Origin: Cephalotus follicularis
Lineage: Eukaryota > Streptophyta > Magnoliopsida > Oxalidales > Cephalotaceae
DNA: 64,000 nt
Reading direction: 5' to 3'
NCBI GenBank assembly: GCA_001972305.1
Contig: BDDD01000976.1
Coordinates: 248,001 to 312,000, forward strand
This document shows, piece after piece, positions 1 to 11,375 of this stretch. The stretch's first letter is position 1, and each line of letters opens with the position of its first letter. The notes beneath the pieces are model-generated. The model saw only the letters and a list, made by a program, of their open reading frames with translations. It was not told the DNA's origin and did not search any database. Position numbers and translations under genes: made by a program.

Positions 1-977
1 CATGGAATTACCCATGTCTATAGGCCGACATCCGGTCAACCAGTACTTTATCCAGTCAACGGCATATGTGTCATGTATCCTACGTCATACTTGGCTCCGA
101 CCGTGACCTAGGGTTAAGAATAATGTCACCCCTAGGTAAAGCCGTGATAACTATAAATTCATGTAAGCATTGAGACTTTCAACAGACTTCCCTGGAAACC
201 TCGTTTCCAGTCTGCCTATCCCTGATTCGGGTTTTATGAGTCTCAATGGACATAAATAATATAGAGCCGATGACCCTGCATACGAGTGTGACAATCCCTT
301 ATTGCACACTCGCCCATACATCTCAATGAAGCTCCCACAAGGCCCAAAGACAACCCTTTTGCCAGCACATGGCTAGTGCTGAGGAAGGCGAAAATCAAAG
401 CCAAGCAATTACAACACAATGCATGCCAGCCGCTCAGGTATAAGGACACAACGTAGCTCACGAATGGTCTACTAGTCACCATAGTCTATACACTACCGAG
501 ACAATAGGAATCCTATTAACATAGGTATGACTTTCCAAATAGGTTTCCTATGGAGGGGCTGCTCAGTCTCAGGCTACCTAGCACGAACCCCGCATCAGCT
601 TTAGGGTAAATCCAAATGGCAACGAGATGATCCATCCCCCACATTCCCTAGGAGCAAGCATAATATGGAAAGTCTTTACGGTTCATCAATAGCCCTAATA
701 AAGTGAACCTATGACTTGGAACGTTTGGTTATAAGGGAGTAAGGATCTCATTCTCATAACCTCTCAGGCATGAGATCCAGCCCTTTTATCGACAGGGCAA
801 TGTATGTGTACTCGGATTACATGGTGATCACCTGATTCATTTAAGATGGTTTGGGATATACATATAGCGGGCTGCCATTTACTACGAAAATATGCACATA
901 AACATGAAAAAGAATTTAGAGTGTATATATAAGCATAAAGCCATCTCATGGGATGCAGGGACACCCCCACTCTAACA
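1..977 (-). mobile_element. Ty1/copia LTR fragment (copy A)
   Basis: Noncoding. Read on the minus strand it begins TGTTAGAGTGGGGGTG at 977, a typical start of a plant copia LTR. Collinear short matches (for example CCACAAGGCCCAAAGACAACC-like and GGCGAAAATCAAAGCCA blocks) show that it is a diverged relative of 20443-21367. The other end lies beyond the window. It abuts a gypsy LTR remnant at 978, so it probably inserted into that LTR, but the second flank is not visible. No pol sequence accompanies it. Seen: similarity and LTR terminus. Inferred: copia assignment, through the pol fossil attached to the second copy. Confidence 0.7.
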
Positions 978-1376
978 CTTCCTTTCATGCAAAATGAGTC
1001 CAAACACAAACGGAAAATTGGATAAACAAAAATGGCAAGAATTCTCCTTTCCAAAAACAAGGCACCATCCAAAACAAATAAGGAATACGACTAAAGCGTC
1101 GACAGTAACGCCAAAGCATCGGTGCTTAAGCCCCTTTTATCAAAAAGTGTCGATGTCAATTGTATAGGCGTTGACGTCTTACACTTCAAAAAGAGTAATG
1201 AAATTACAATGCTAAAGCGTCGACGGTTAAATCCATGACGTCGACGCTTAACGCCTTGGACTCAAAATGAATGTTCAAAAAAAAATTCAAATGGTCCGAA
1301 AAAAAAGTATGCACAACATACGACATAAACACGACATATAACGATAGGCATAAATGCAAAGAAACGGGATATTATA
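978..1376 (-). repeat. G1 3' LTR remnant
   Basis: Matches 9399-9794, the upstream end of the G1 5' LTR, with only scattered differences, including the CTTCCTTTCATGCAAAATG block and the array of GTCGAC-core palindromes at about 1085-1260. The rest of the LTR is missing where the copia LTR begins at 977. The end at 1376 is placed by the polypurine tract that follows and by comparison with ...GATATTACA at 9794. Confidence 0.85.
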
Positions 1377-1395
1377 TCCACCCTCCTTAAAAAGG
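1377..1395 (-). other. G1 polypurine tract
   Basis: Pyrimidine-rich on the plus strand (TCCACCCTCCTTAAAAAGG), hence purine-rich on the coding strand, directly beside the LTR edge. The equivalent tract is found at 48081 in G6. Confidence 0.8.
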
Positions 1396-1436
1396 ATTTC
1401 GTCCTGAAATCATAATCAACCATATACCTTAATCAA

Positions 1437-2875
1437 ACAAGTGAGGGTATTCTTCCCGAATATGCTCCTCCAACTCCCATGTAGCCTCACTCTCTGGATG
1501 ATTCTTCCATAAGACCTTGACAAAAGGAATTGTCTTACGTCTCGTAACCAGTTCCTATCAATCCAGAATAGCTTCAGTCTCCTTCTCACAGGATAGATCC
1601 TCTCGAATCTTGTGCATAGGATAGTGAACCACGTGTAGGGGATGATACTGATAACCCCTCAACATAGACACATGGGACACATTATGGACATGTGCTAACT
1701 GTGGAGGCAAAGCTAACTGATAAGCAACCGCGCCAACCTTCTCCAAAATTTCAAAGGGTCCTATAAACCGAGGACTCAACTTCCCCTTTAAACCAAACCG
1801 CCGGAATCCTTTCCAAGGTGAAACCTTCAAAAACACATGTTCACCTGCTTTAAACTCCAAGTCCCTCTGATGTTAATCCGCATAACTCTTTTGTCGGGAC
1901 TAAGCTGCCTTCAATCTTTCCCTAGCTATAGTCACTTTATCGATAGTGATCTGGACTAGCTCGGGTCCTTCAATGACTCTTTCTCCTACCTCATCCCAAC
2001 ATGTCAGAGCTCGACACTTCCTCCCATACAAAGCCTCAAAAGGCACCATCCGAATACTAGCATGCCAACTGTTATTATAAGCAAACTCCACCAAGCTCAA
2101 ATACTTATCCCAGTTTCCAGTCCACTCTATAGCACAAGACCTCAGCATGTCCTCTAAAGTCTGGATAGTCCACTCAGACTGCCTATCTGTTTGTGGGTGG
2201 AAAGTTGTACTGTAATTGAGCCACGTGCCCCATGCCTTCTGAAAACCCTTCCACAACCGCGAAGTGAAACGAGGATCCCTATCCGATACAATGGATAAAG
2301 GTGTCCCGTGAAGTCTCACTATCTCCTGCTGGAAAACCTCCGCCAACCGGTACATAGGAAAACCCTCTCGAATAGCCAAGAAGTGAGCCGATTTGGCCAA
2401 TCGATCCACTACTACCCATATAGCATCATTCCTTCTGAATGTCCTTGGCAAGACAGTAACAAAATCCAAAGCTATGCTCTCCCACTTCCACACTGGAATC
2501 TCTAAAGGTTGCAACAATCCACTAGCTCGCTGGTGTTCGATCTTTACCTAATGACAAATCAAACACCTCCCAACAAACTCTGCTACATCCCTCTTCATTT
2601 CATTCCACCAGAAATTCCTCTTCAGATCTCTATACATTTTAGTAGAACCATGATGTATAGAGAACGAAGAGCTGTGTGCCTCAGACAGATCAGCTTGTCT
2701 GATTTTAGAATCAGCACACATAACCATCTACCCAACCAAATAACCCCGTGCACATCCATACGAAACTCCGACTGCTTACCCTCATCCACATTCTGAACTA
2801 AAGCCCGTAAATCACCATCATCACTCTTAGCCGCCTTAATTTGAGATATAAGGGTAGGTTCTACATTCATTCAAG
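1437..2875 (-). pseudogene. G1 integrase fossil (zinc-binding, core, C-terminal parts)
   Basis: Integrase inserts the element cDNA into the host chromosome. The C-terminal part (about 1437-1860) has the plant gypsy signature [21 protein letters not shown] and HVHNVSHVSMLR. The core (1900-2517) shows WVVVDRLAKSAHF, HGTPLSIVSDRDPRF and TFHPQTD; the H2C2-like region lies upstream at about 2560-2870. It ends on the usual ..PHLF-type tail close to the polypurine tract. The reading is interrupted in a few places. Plant gypsy (Tekay/Del-like) assignment rests on the YGRKCR..CWDEVGE motif. Confidence 0.9.
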
Positions 2876-4330
2876 CAACAAAACCTCCTGAACCCCGAAC
2901 AAACAAATTCAAATACAATCGCTCTATATCCAAAATCAACTGAGGTTGTGTGAGCGAAGCCGCCACACTCCCTGAACTCTTCCTACTAAGAGCATCAGCC
3001 AACACATTTTTCTTACCAGGGTGGTACTAAATATTAACATCATAGTCCTTGAGAAGCTCCAACCACCACCTTTGCCGCATGTTCAGCTACTTCTGAGTGA
3101 AAATGTACTTGACACTCTTGTGATCGGTGAAAATGTCACAACTTTCTCCATACAAATAATGCCTGCAGATTTTCAATGCAAAAACAACTGCTGCCAACAC
3201 AAGGTCATTTGTAAGGTAATTCATTTAATAAGGCTTAAGCTGTCTCGAAGCGTAAGCTATAACATGATCGTGCTGCATCAATACATAATCCAAACCCTTC
3301 TTGGAAGCATCACTATAAATCTGGTATCCACCTGACCCATATGGCAAATCAAGAACTGGTGCAGACATAAGACCATTATTCAACTTTTCGAAACTTGCCT
3401 CCGATTCTTCATTCCACACAAACTTGGCTCCCTTTCTTATAAGATGCGTCAATGGTAAGGCTATCGAGGAAAAGCCTTCCACAAACCGCCTATAGTAACC
3501 AGCAAAACTCAGAAAGCTCCTAACCTCCGTCACTGTGGTAGGTCTCGGCCATTTGGTAATAGCCTCAACCTTGGCAGGATCCACACTGATGCCTTCTGCT
3601 GTAACCACATGGCCCAAAAATGCCACATGTTCCAACCAGAACTCACACTTCGAAAACTTCGCATAAAGCTTATTCCCCCTCAAAATCCTCAGCACTATAC
3701 GAAGCAGCTCCTCATGTTCTTCGTTCGACTTGGAATATAGCAGGATATCATCAATAAACACAATTACAAACCAATCCAAGAACTCATGAAACACCTGATT
3801 CGACAAATCCATGAAGACTGCTGGTGCATTAGTAAGTCCAAATGATATCACAAGAAACACGTAATGCCCATACCAGGTGCGGAAAGCAATCTTGGGTACG
3901 TCTTCATCCTTTACCCGTAGTTGATGATATCCAGACCTCAAATCTATCTTAGAAAAATACCGTGCACCTTTGAGTTGATCAAACAGGTCATCAATCTGAA
4001 GTAAAGTGTATTTATTCCTGATAATGACCCGATTCAACTCTCCGTAGTCTATGCACAGCCTCATAGAACCATCCTTCTTCTTCACAAACAAAACCGGAGC
4101 ACCCCACGGTGAAACACTCGGCCGGATAAAACCCCGATCCAACAACTCTTGCAACTGCTCCTTTAGCTCGTGCAACTCAAGCGGTGCAATCCTATAAGTT
4201 TGTTTTGATATAGGTCCCTCCCCAGGAATGAGTTCGATGGTAAACTCAACTTCCCATTGCAGTGGCAATCCCTGTAACTCCTCCGGAAACACATCTGAAA
4301 ACTCTCTAACCACAAGATAATCCTCAAGGC
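2876..4330 (-). pseudogene. G1 reverse transcriptase and RNase H fossil
   Basis: Reverse transcriptase copies element RNA into DNA; RNase H removes the RNA strand. The RT part (about 3430-4250) shows [46 protein letters not shown], the catalytic-site motif FIDDILLYS and [11 protein letters not shown]. The RNase H part (about 2990-3340) starts near [19 protein letters not shown] is mostly one open stretch (3225-4409), while RNase H is interrupted. The 5' neighbour on the coding strand is protease, the 3' neighbour integrase, the normal Ty3/gypsy order. Confidence 0.92.
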
Positions 4331-5062
4331 GAAGTTCATCCTTAGAGGCATCTTTCACAACAGCTAAGAATCCCTCAGTGCCTTTAGCCACCAACCTTTG
4401 AGCATTCAAAACTGAAATTATCTTGACATCCGTCTTCGGTCATTACCTTGATACATAAAATCAGGTCTATCAAAATCTCCAAACAAAATCCTTTGAGCAT
4501 GACAATCAATCATGGCACGATGGCGATCCAACTAATCCATGCCAAGAATCTTGTCCTAGTCATGCATATCGATCGGGAGAAGATCCGCCTCACGAACTTT
4601 ATCATCGAACAAAATAGGGCAACCACGAAAATACTCCAATACAACAATAGAAATACCCATAGGGGTAGAAAGAACCAGAACTGGATCAAAAGACTGAGAA
4701 GGCATCCCAAGATGCCGAACAAAAGATCTCACTACCACAGAGTGAGTCGATCCGATATCATACAATACATAAGCCCTATGGTTACCAACAGAAAGAAAAC
4801 CCAAAACTTTACCTGGAACATTTGCAGCCTAATGCGTCGTTATGGCAAAGACTCTGCCTCCCACATTGCGCTGTCCCGCATCAATACCATCACCATTTCT
4901 ATTCCTTTCATGAGGATTTGGATAATCCTTAAAGACATGACCCATCTGTCCACAAGGAAAACATGCCCCAGTAGCCTTGTAACAAGTCCCAAAAGGATGC
5001 CGCTTCCCGCAAGTATCACATTGTGCAATCTGAACATTAAGGTTACCCCGCCACCAGTTCCC
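4331..5062 (-). pseudogene. G1 protease and zinc-knuckle fossil
   Basis: The aspartic protease part (about 4510-4830) carries the LYDIGSTHSVV active-site region, close to the D-T/S-G motif of retroelement proteases. The zinc-knuckle part (about 4920-5060) resembles the CX2CX4HX4C nucleocapsid motif preserved in the family-A relative at 25730-25860. Interrupted in a few places. Confidence 0.82.
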
Positions 5063-6007
5063 TGAACTCGCCTCTGATCATTCCCCGGCTGTCGCTGTTG
5101 TCCCCCATCATTGTTCTGATTATTATTCTTTTTTTTCTGCTTGCCATCACGATCCTTATTCCACTGGCTGCCTTGTCCTTTATTTTGCTACCCAGAATTT
5201 GGTCCCTGAGCATCACCTCTGCTCCGCTTTCTTTCTCCTTCTTGCCTAGCAGCCTGGAAGTCTAACCTCTCCATCTCTATATTCTTTGCAGCATTTGCAA
5301 CCTCCAATACATCTGTAAATCTCAGCTTACCCCTGAGCTAATAGTGTACCTTCCATTTAAAATTCTCAGCTTGTTCTGCTGCCGACCCCTCAGCAGATCC
5401 AGCAAGGCCCACCAATCTAGTGAACTGGGCCAAGAACTTGGTGACTGACTCACCCTCCTTCTATCTTGTATTCACAAATTCTCTTGCATAAGCCTCCTTA
5501 TCAGCAGTGGGAAAATACTACTGATAGAAAACTTCACAGAACTCAGACCATGACAAAGCATCAACATAACCCCCTCCCTTAGCCAACCTCAACATCTTCC
5601 ACCAGCTTTGAGTGTCTCCTTCAAACTTATATGCTGCCAGCCTCACTTTCTGCTCATCCCAGCACATCAAAAATTTTCTCCATATTTGCAACCCAGTGTT
5701 CAACCTCAACCGGTGTCGGTGCTGAACTAAAAGAATGCGGCAGCTGCTTCTAGAACCTCTCAAGCCAGACATATATAGGAATGTTGGGCCGGTCCTCAGC
5801 TCTCCTACCAGCCTGAACATCAGCCGGTGCATTATCCTCAGCAACTTGCTCCATACAACCTTGTCCAGGATTTTACTGGTGCATCACTGGATTCACCTCT
5901 TTGCCAACTGCCTGTCTTACCATTTCATCAACCGTAGGCTTATTTCGCACCTCTTCCCAAGCCACAAATGGTTCGGTTCTCTGAGGGGTATTCCTTGTCC
6001 ATACCAT
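5063..6007 (-). pseudogene. G1 gag fossil
   Basis: Gag forms the virus-like particle. The start is chosen at 6007 because a Met followed by WTRNTPQRTEP aligns with the start of the better kept family-A gag at 26799 (MSRTRNGARRTAP). The WWKMLRLAKGGGYVDALSWSEFCEVFY block at 5518-5700 is typical of plant gypsy gag (retrotrans_gag domain). Interrupted in several places. Confidence 0.85.
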
Positions 6008-6158
6008 CTACAAAAAAGACACCGGAACATGAAATATCAAAAAGAAACAAAAGTCAAAACAAAAGACATATCCGAATGACTATAAGGAAATAACCCAACT
6101 TCTACCCAACTCACTAGTCAAGCCTAAACAGGTCTTCTAAGGAAAGAAAAACCTATTC

Positions 6159-6168
6159 TCTGATACCA
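6159..6168 (-). other. G1 primer binding site
   Basis: TCTGATACCA on the plus strand is the complement of TGGTATCAGA, the initiator Met tRNA primer site, six bases from the LTR edge at 6174. Confidence 0.85.
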
Positions 6169-8089
6169 CAATCTATAACACCCCTATATGTGGAGTGCTT
6201 ACAGGACAATATACGGAAGTTATCAAAACATGTGCTTAACTTTATTTCAAAATAACGTGGTGGTCCGAACAGAATATCAGAATAACATAATCCAAATATA
6301 AATTTCAAAAAACATAAGTACCAAAAACAAAATACTGTTTTTTAAAACATTGGTCTACACATGACGAACAGACAACAGAAACATAATAGGATTAAACACC
6401 TAGGTCATCCTCTGGCATAAGGTGGACATCACTCATCACACATTTCCCCGATGCTCCTGATAACCTGCAGCATGGAAACAAAAACACGGCTGGCAAACCT
6501 CAGTACATAATATGAATATAAAATAGAAAACGATAATTTAAAAGATAGTAAAATACATGAGCTTTTAAATATCTTGTATCTCATGCAAAACAAGATTAAA
6601 ATATTCTTGCATAAAGTAAAACATGATATTTATATAAAACAGTTATAAAATACCAAAATTTCCAAATTTCATAGTTTTCTGAAGTTCATAAATTTTCGAG
6701 TAACATAAATTCATAACTTTATCCGATTTCATAATTCCATAATTTTCCAAATAGCATAATTCCATATAGAGAATCCGATGTACATATATATAAGTGCAAG
6801 GGGTTCGCGAGGCCCACATGCCAAACGGAACGACTTGTACGACACTACACAATCAATCCCCAAAATCCAAGTCCGATAACTAGGGTCGACCCATACGCCC
6901 TAATCCGAAATGTCACAATCCGGTGACCAAATCCAAATCTATGTGAGACGCCGTAGACTAATCACACCACTACGGAAAGTGTCATGTCCTCTGTGCCAAA
7001 GAACACGCCTATGGGATCCGCATAGGTAGGTTTTACTCTGTATATCACTATTCCAAAATAATTTCTAAAACCATTTCAAAACATATATAAGCAGTATTTC
7101 CGAACGAATCCGAAATCGTCATCAAAACATACTTCCATATCCAAAAATCATACCCATTCAATTTCAATTAAAAGAGATGATAACAGTAAAATCAGTATAC
7201 AGAACAATACCAAATTTATAAAATCAAAAATATTCCACTTTAATCACCAAAGTAAAAAAACTGATTTTATTCAAATCATATCAGAAGCTCATAATCAAAA
7301 CGGAGATTATTTCAAATAAAAACTGAATGATAGCCAAAAATGAAGAATGAGAAATCCGTACCTTAGCCGTTCAAATAGAATCAAACACAAGAATGAATCA
7401 AATGACACATACGGAATCACCCTAATTGTCATAACAGATGCTTTGGAAATCCTAAATATACATCCCAAACCGAATATCACATAACATGCGCTAAAGAACA
7501 CAAATGGCAGAAGAAAGTGTCGATGTTCTTGTCAAAAGCGTCGACGCCTTAACAACAACGTTATTACTAAGCGCTGAACAAAGCGTCGAAGCAATGCATG
7601 ACAAAACACTATGAAAGCATCGACGCCTTCGACAAAAACGAAATACAGACGACGCTTAGCAAAATGCAAGCCGCAAAAACAGTTGCAAAAATTCAGTTTT
7701 TCTTAAACATGCATCCATAAAACAGCAACATGAAAATTCTAAAACATGTCTACTATGATTGTAACACCAGTAAAATAGTTTGAACACACAATACATGGTA
7801 TACATATTGAAGAATGGCAGCAGAAATGTTCTTTAAAATAGGGTTTCTAAAAGTCATTATCAAAACAAATTCTAGCGTGTGTTTGTACAAACTAATGATT
7901 AATAACAAAAGTACATAATGAAAACTAAAGCTTTCGTTCAGAAAGTACCTTTAGATGATGCCAAGAACGATGAAAAATAGTGCAAGAAAAATGGATGCTC
8001 CAGTTTTGTAAGGACCCAAATTTCCATGTAAGATATTAATTATGTTTGCTATTGTGTAGTTGACAAATATTTCAAGGGACCCGTAGTAT

Positions 8090-8425
8090 GACCCTACGCT
8101 CGGGGAGAGCGCCGACAGTTCCACTTAAAGCACCGACGCTTTGGTAATGACAGTCGACGCCTAGAACCCTTCTACCTGCGTTTTAAACCAGTTCAAACAG
8201 TCGACGCTTAGGGCTAAAGAGTCGACGCTTTGGATAACGGTCGACGCTTTAAATGTAAATGTCGACGCTTCGAAGTCAGGTGGGTGACGTTGACGTTGAC
8301 GAAGGCTTAAAAGCGGCGATGCTTTGTAATAAAGCGTCAGCGCTTTAGTCGGGATAGAGGTGAAAAAGCTCAGGTAAAACCCTTAACCGTCGACGCTTAG
8401 AGGGAAATCGTCGATGCTTTAAGAC
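8090..8425. repeat. GTCGAC-core palindrome array in U3 of the 1.3-kb solo LTR
   Basis: About fifteen copies, intact or decayed, of the GCGTCGACGCTTT kind at irregular spacing of about 20-25 bp, ending some 45 bp before the TATA box. Examples are GTCGACGCTT near 8198, 8220 and 8240. Variants are mostly CG to TG or CA. Confidence 0.9.
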
Positions 8426-8468
8426 ATTTTTGTACGCCACAAGCAATGAATGGAGGCGGCAATTTTTC

Positions 8469-8477
8469 TATAAATAG
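8469..8477 (+). promoter_or_regulatory. TATA box of the solo LTR
   Basis: TATAAATAG, the plant TATA consensus, followed by a purine-rich GAGAGA tract (8491-8590) as in the leaders of several plant LTRs. Supports plus orientation and puts the palindrome array in U3. Confidence 0.7.
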
Positions 8478-9794
8478 CAGTGATCAGTAGAAGAGGAAGA
8501 GAGAAAGAGAAAGGAGAGAAGGAAAAGAGAAAGAGAGGGAAGAGAAGGAAGAGAGAAACAGAGAAAGAAGGAAAGAGGGGAAAAGAGAATTTTGTTGGGA
8601 TTTTAGCATAGTAATTTCTTCAGTGTGGAGAAATGAGAGAAGGACATAAAGTAAAGTAAGGATTCCTATTCTTTTTCTAAAAAAGTAATTTACATTGTAA
8701 GGACTCTTGTTCTTTTTCTAAAAATACTTTATGTTAGGAATTTCTACTCATTCTTTTAAAGTATTTTATTTTAGTATTCAGCTCAATTTAATTTCACTTT
8801 CCCATCGATATGATCGGTATATCCGTCTGACCGAGTGGAGGAAGTTAATTTTTATTACGATAATTCTTACTGAGCTATTTTGGTGCTCACTCCTTTCAAT
8901 GTTTTTTTTTTGTTTTCAACTAAAATTTTTTCAGGAAAAGATTGAACGAGGAAAGTCGAGCTTTGGCAGGAGCTCATAACTGATATTTCGGAAGGAAATT
9001 ATTTTACGAATTATGTTACGAAATATAGTTTTGTGTAATAGTTTATGACATTATAACTAATATTTTCCGCTGTATTATGTCCTTTGATAGATCCTGTGGA
9101 AATGTAAGATGTTAACTATAATTGTTATGATGTATGATGATTTAAATAAGAGTATAAAATTTTAAGGTTTAGTATATCAAATTATTTATAGATAATAGCA
9201 ATTCAGTAAGATTGTTAAAAGATTAGAGGTTTCACCCCCCACGTAACGCACCGAATCCCCGAAGTTCGCTTTGAGCATAAAGTGGACTCGGATCTGGGGC
9301 GTTACAAGTTTTGTAAAAAAAACATGTAGGTGATGAAAATTTTAAAACAATTGAAAACGTGTAAGTTAAATGAAAAAAAAACGTGTTGTTTAAAAGACCT
9401 TCCTTTCATGCAAAATGCGTCCAAACACAGATGGAAAATCGAATAAACAAAAATGGCAAGAATCCTCCTTTCCAAAAACAAGCCACTGTCCAAAACAAAT
9501 AAGGAAGACGACTAAGCGTCGACGGTAGTGCCAATGCGTCGGCGCTTAAGCCCCTTTTATGTAAAAGCGTCGATCTCAATTGTATAGGCGTCGATGTCTT
9601 ACACTTCAAAATGAATAACGAAATTACAACGCTAAAGTGTCGACGGTTAAATCCATGACGTCAACGCTTAACGTCCTGGACACAAAATGAATTTTCAAAA
9701 ATAATTTCAAATGGACTGAAAAAAATATACACAACATACGACATAAACACGACATATAATGATAGGGATAAATGCAAAGAAACGGGATATTACA

Positions 9795-10198
9795 TCACAT
9801 GTCTTCTGTCAGCGTTTAACCTATTCTACCGACAGATTTAGGTGTCGATGTCAACCTTAAGCGTAGACGTGTCGGCCTTCTTGGGGCTAACAGGCTACCC
9901 AAAAAGCGTTAACACCTACCCCATTTGATCTCCATTAATGGACGTTGACGCCATCAGTTGACGTCAACGCCTTAAGGCAAGAAGCCTTAAGCACGCCTCA
10001 GTGTTCCTTGGCGTCAACGTCATCTCTTGGTGTCGACGCTCAAGCGCCCTTTTTGCTTTGCATTTCACAATTCAATGCCACTCCTTAACACTTTCCATTC
10101 AAAATACAACATTAAGCTGAAATACACAATTCTCATTAATCATTTAATTTACAATGAGAAATACAACAAAGCATAAATGGAAAAATCTCGGCGTTACA
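9795..10198 (-). repeat. Family-D LTR fragment (first 0.4 kb)
   Basis: On the minus strand this is the start (TGTAACGCCGAGATTTTTCC...) of an LTR collinear with 37969-38370, including the GGTTGACATCGACACC-type array and the ACAGAAGACATGTGA block. It stops at the edge of G1, so G1 seems to sit in this LTR. What follows at 10199 is not a polypurine tract, so this was a 5' LTR or a solo LTR. Confidence 0.82.
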
Positions 10199-10979
10199 CA
10201 CACCATGCCCATGCCCATGATTGTCATAAAGTGCCCATTCCTTGTGCCATACCTTCACATGGGCTTGAGTGACTAACACTCAAGCCTTTGACCAATTTAA
10301 ATTTGTCACTAATTGACAAACAAGAGGCGGCTAGGATGGGATAAATGGCTTGGCCAAAATTTTGCGTTCCATGCACAAAAATTCGGCCAACATGTGTTCG
10401 ATACACATGTGATTAAATTCCCTCTTTTGCATGCCCATAGTTTTGACCTACACTCTTAATTTGAATCCTTACTAGAGGACAAAAAGGGGGGTGGCTTCAA
10501 AGGGGATTATGGCCGAAATTCTTGTGTCTTACGCAGGGCAAATTTCGGCCAAGGCATGCATGCCTAGCCGCCCCATGCACTCTCTCTTTATCACACAATG
10601 TGATCAAGTATATAACACTCAACCTTTGACTAGAGTAAATTGATTATGGTGTAGCCAAGTGCCTACCATACTAAGGTCACAAAACCTAGCAAATCAAAAT
10701 ACTCATGCAAAGTAACATCTCTAAGATGCTATCCTCCCACCAAGTGACACATGTCTAACACACATATCAAAAAATCCAATAATCGGGTGGGACCCTGAAG
10801 TTTAGTTTGAAATCCGGTACGAAAGATAGGTTTTTTAGAACATCCCAAGGTTGCGGTATGAGCATTCTAATTGTCCTAGACTATCCAAATGACCCGAACT
10901 GATATCTAATAAGTTTCCAGATCCATAAAATTAATTCTAAATTAATTTCTACGTTAATCAATCGATAGCCTGTTAAACC
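10199..10979. other. Unassigned noncoding stretch, possibly the distal part of the copia 1 LTR
   Basis: No coding similarity in six frames. It holds short perfect hairpins (for example CTTGAGTG/CACTCAAG at about 10263-10283 and ACATGTGT/ACACATGT near 10390-10410) and a GGCCGAAATT..AAATTTCGGCC inverted pair at about 10511-10552. The copia 1 LTR picks up on the far side of G2 at 20443, so this may be the rest of that LTR. That is an inference; no second copy is in the window. Confidence 0.4.
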
Positions 10980-11375
10980 AATACTGTCACGCCCCAGTTT
11001 CGACAAACGCACATAAAAGCGGTAAAGGCAACTAACATTAATATTCAGCTCATGCAAAAACCATAAAATTTAAACCTTTCAAACATGATATCAATTGTGG
11101 AAGCATTAAAACTCATAAGCTGAAAAACTCGTAACGTTAATCCCATACTGCACGCTACTCAATACAAATCTGTCATTGTTAAAGCCCACAAAACGGAGCG
11201 TGATCACAGTACATTAACCCAAAAGTAAAGTACAACAGATAACCATCGGCACAGTACATCAGTATCCTTAAAACAAAACAATTTATTACAACCCGGAAGA
11301 ACATAAAGCCCACAACAACTAAAATAAGGCTTGCTCTTCGTCCATACTAGTCCAACGCGTGTCCACTGCATCAAT

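Larger units (their letters stand above)
8007..9306 (+). mobile_element. Solo LTR, 1.3 kb, perfect 5-bp target duplication
   Basis: Starts TGTAAGGACCC and ends GGGGCGTTACA, and is flanked by AGTTT at 8002-8006 and 9307-9311. There is no internal region, so this is a solo LTR left by recombination between two LTRs. Orientation is taken from the TATA box at 8469. It belongs to none of the other LTR families here by overall sequence, yet carries the same GTCGACGC array. No coding capacity; the 82-aa reading frame at 8731-8979 has no recognisable domain. Confidence 0.93.
978..9794 (-). mobile_element. Ty3/gypsy element G1 (family A), broken
   Basis: A minus-strand gypsy element with the order 3' LTR remnant, polypurine tract, integrase, RNase H/RT, protease, zinc knuckle, gag, primer site, 5' LTR. 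Protein similarity to the usual plant gypsy pol is clear in all parts. It is broken at roughly ten or more places in the coding part, and its left LTR is only partly present. A 1.3-kb solo LTR lies inside the 5' LTR. The same family recurs as G5 and G6. The base after the right LTR opens a family-D LTR fragment, so G1 appears to have inserted into that LTR. Confidence 0.9.
6174..9794 (-). repeat. G1 5' LTR (family A) with inserted solo LTR
   Basis: Runs from TATAACACCCC next to the primer site to ...GATATTACA. It is collinear with the G6 LTR at 45355-48080: shared blocks include the AAGGTGGACATC..CATCACACATTTCCCCGATGC region and the GCATGGAAACAAAAACACGGCTG region. Without the 1.3-kb insertion at 8007-9306 it would be about 2.3 kb. 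It holds two arrays of GTCGAC-core palindromes, at about 7515-7665 and 9510-9685. No genes. Confidence 0.85.

Noticed and set aside
243-1072. Minus-strand frames at 243-482 and 764-1072 as small genes
   Set aside because: They fall in a copia LTR and across its junction with a gypsy LTR; no domain, and not preserved in the second LTR copy.
4448-5065. 205-residue plus-strand frame opposite G1 protease
   Set aside because: Shadow of the minus-strand protease and zinc-knuckle region; no similarity of its own.
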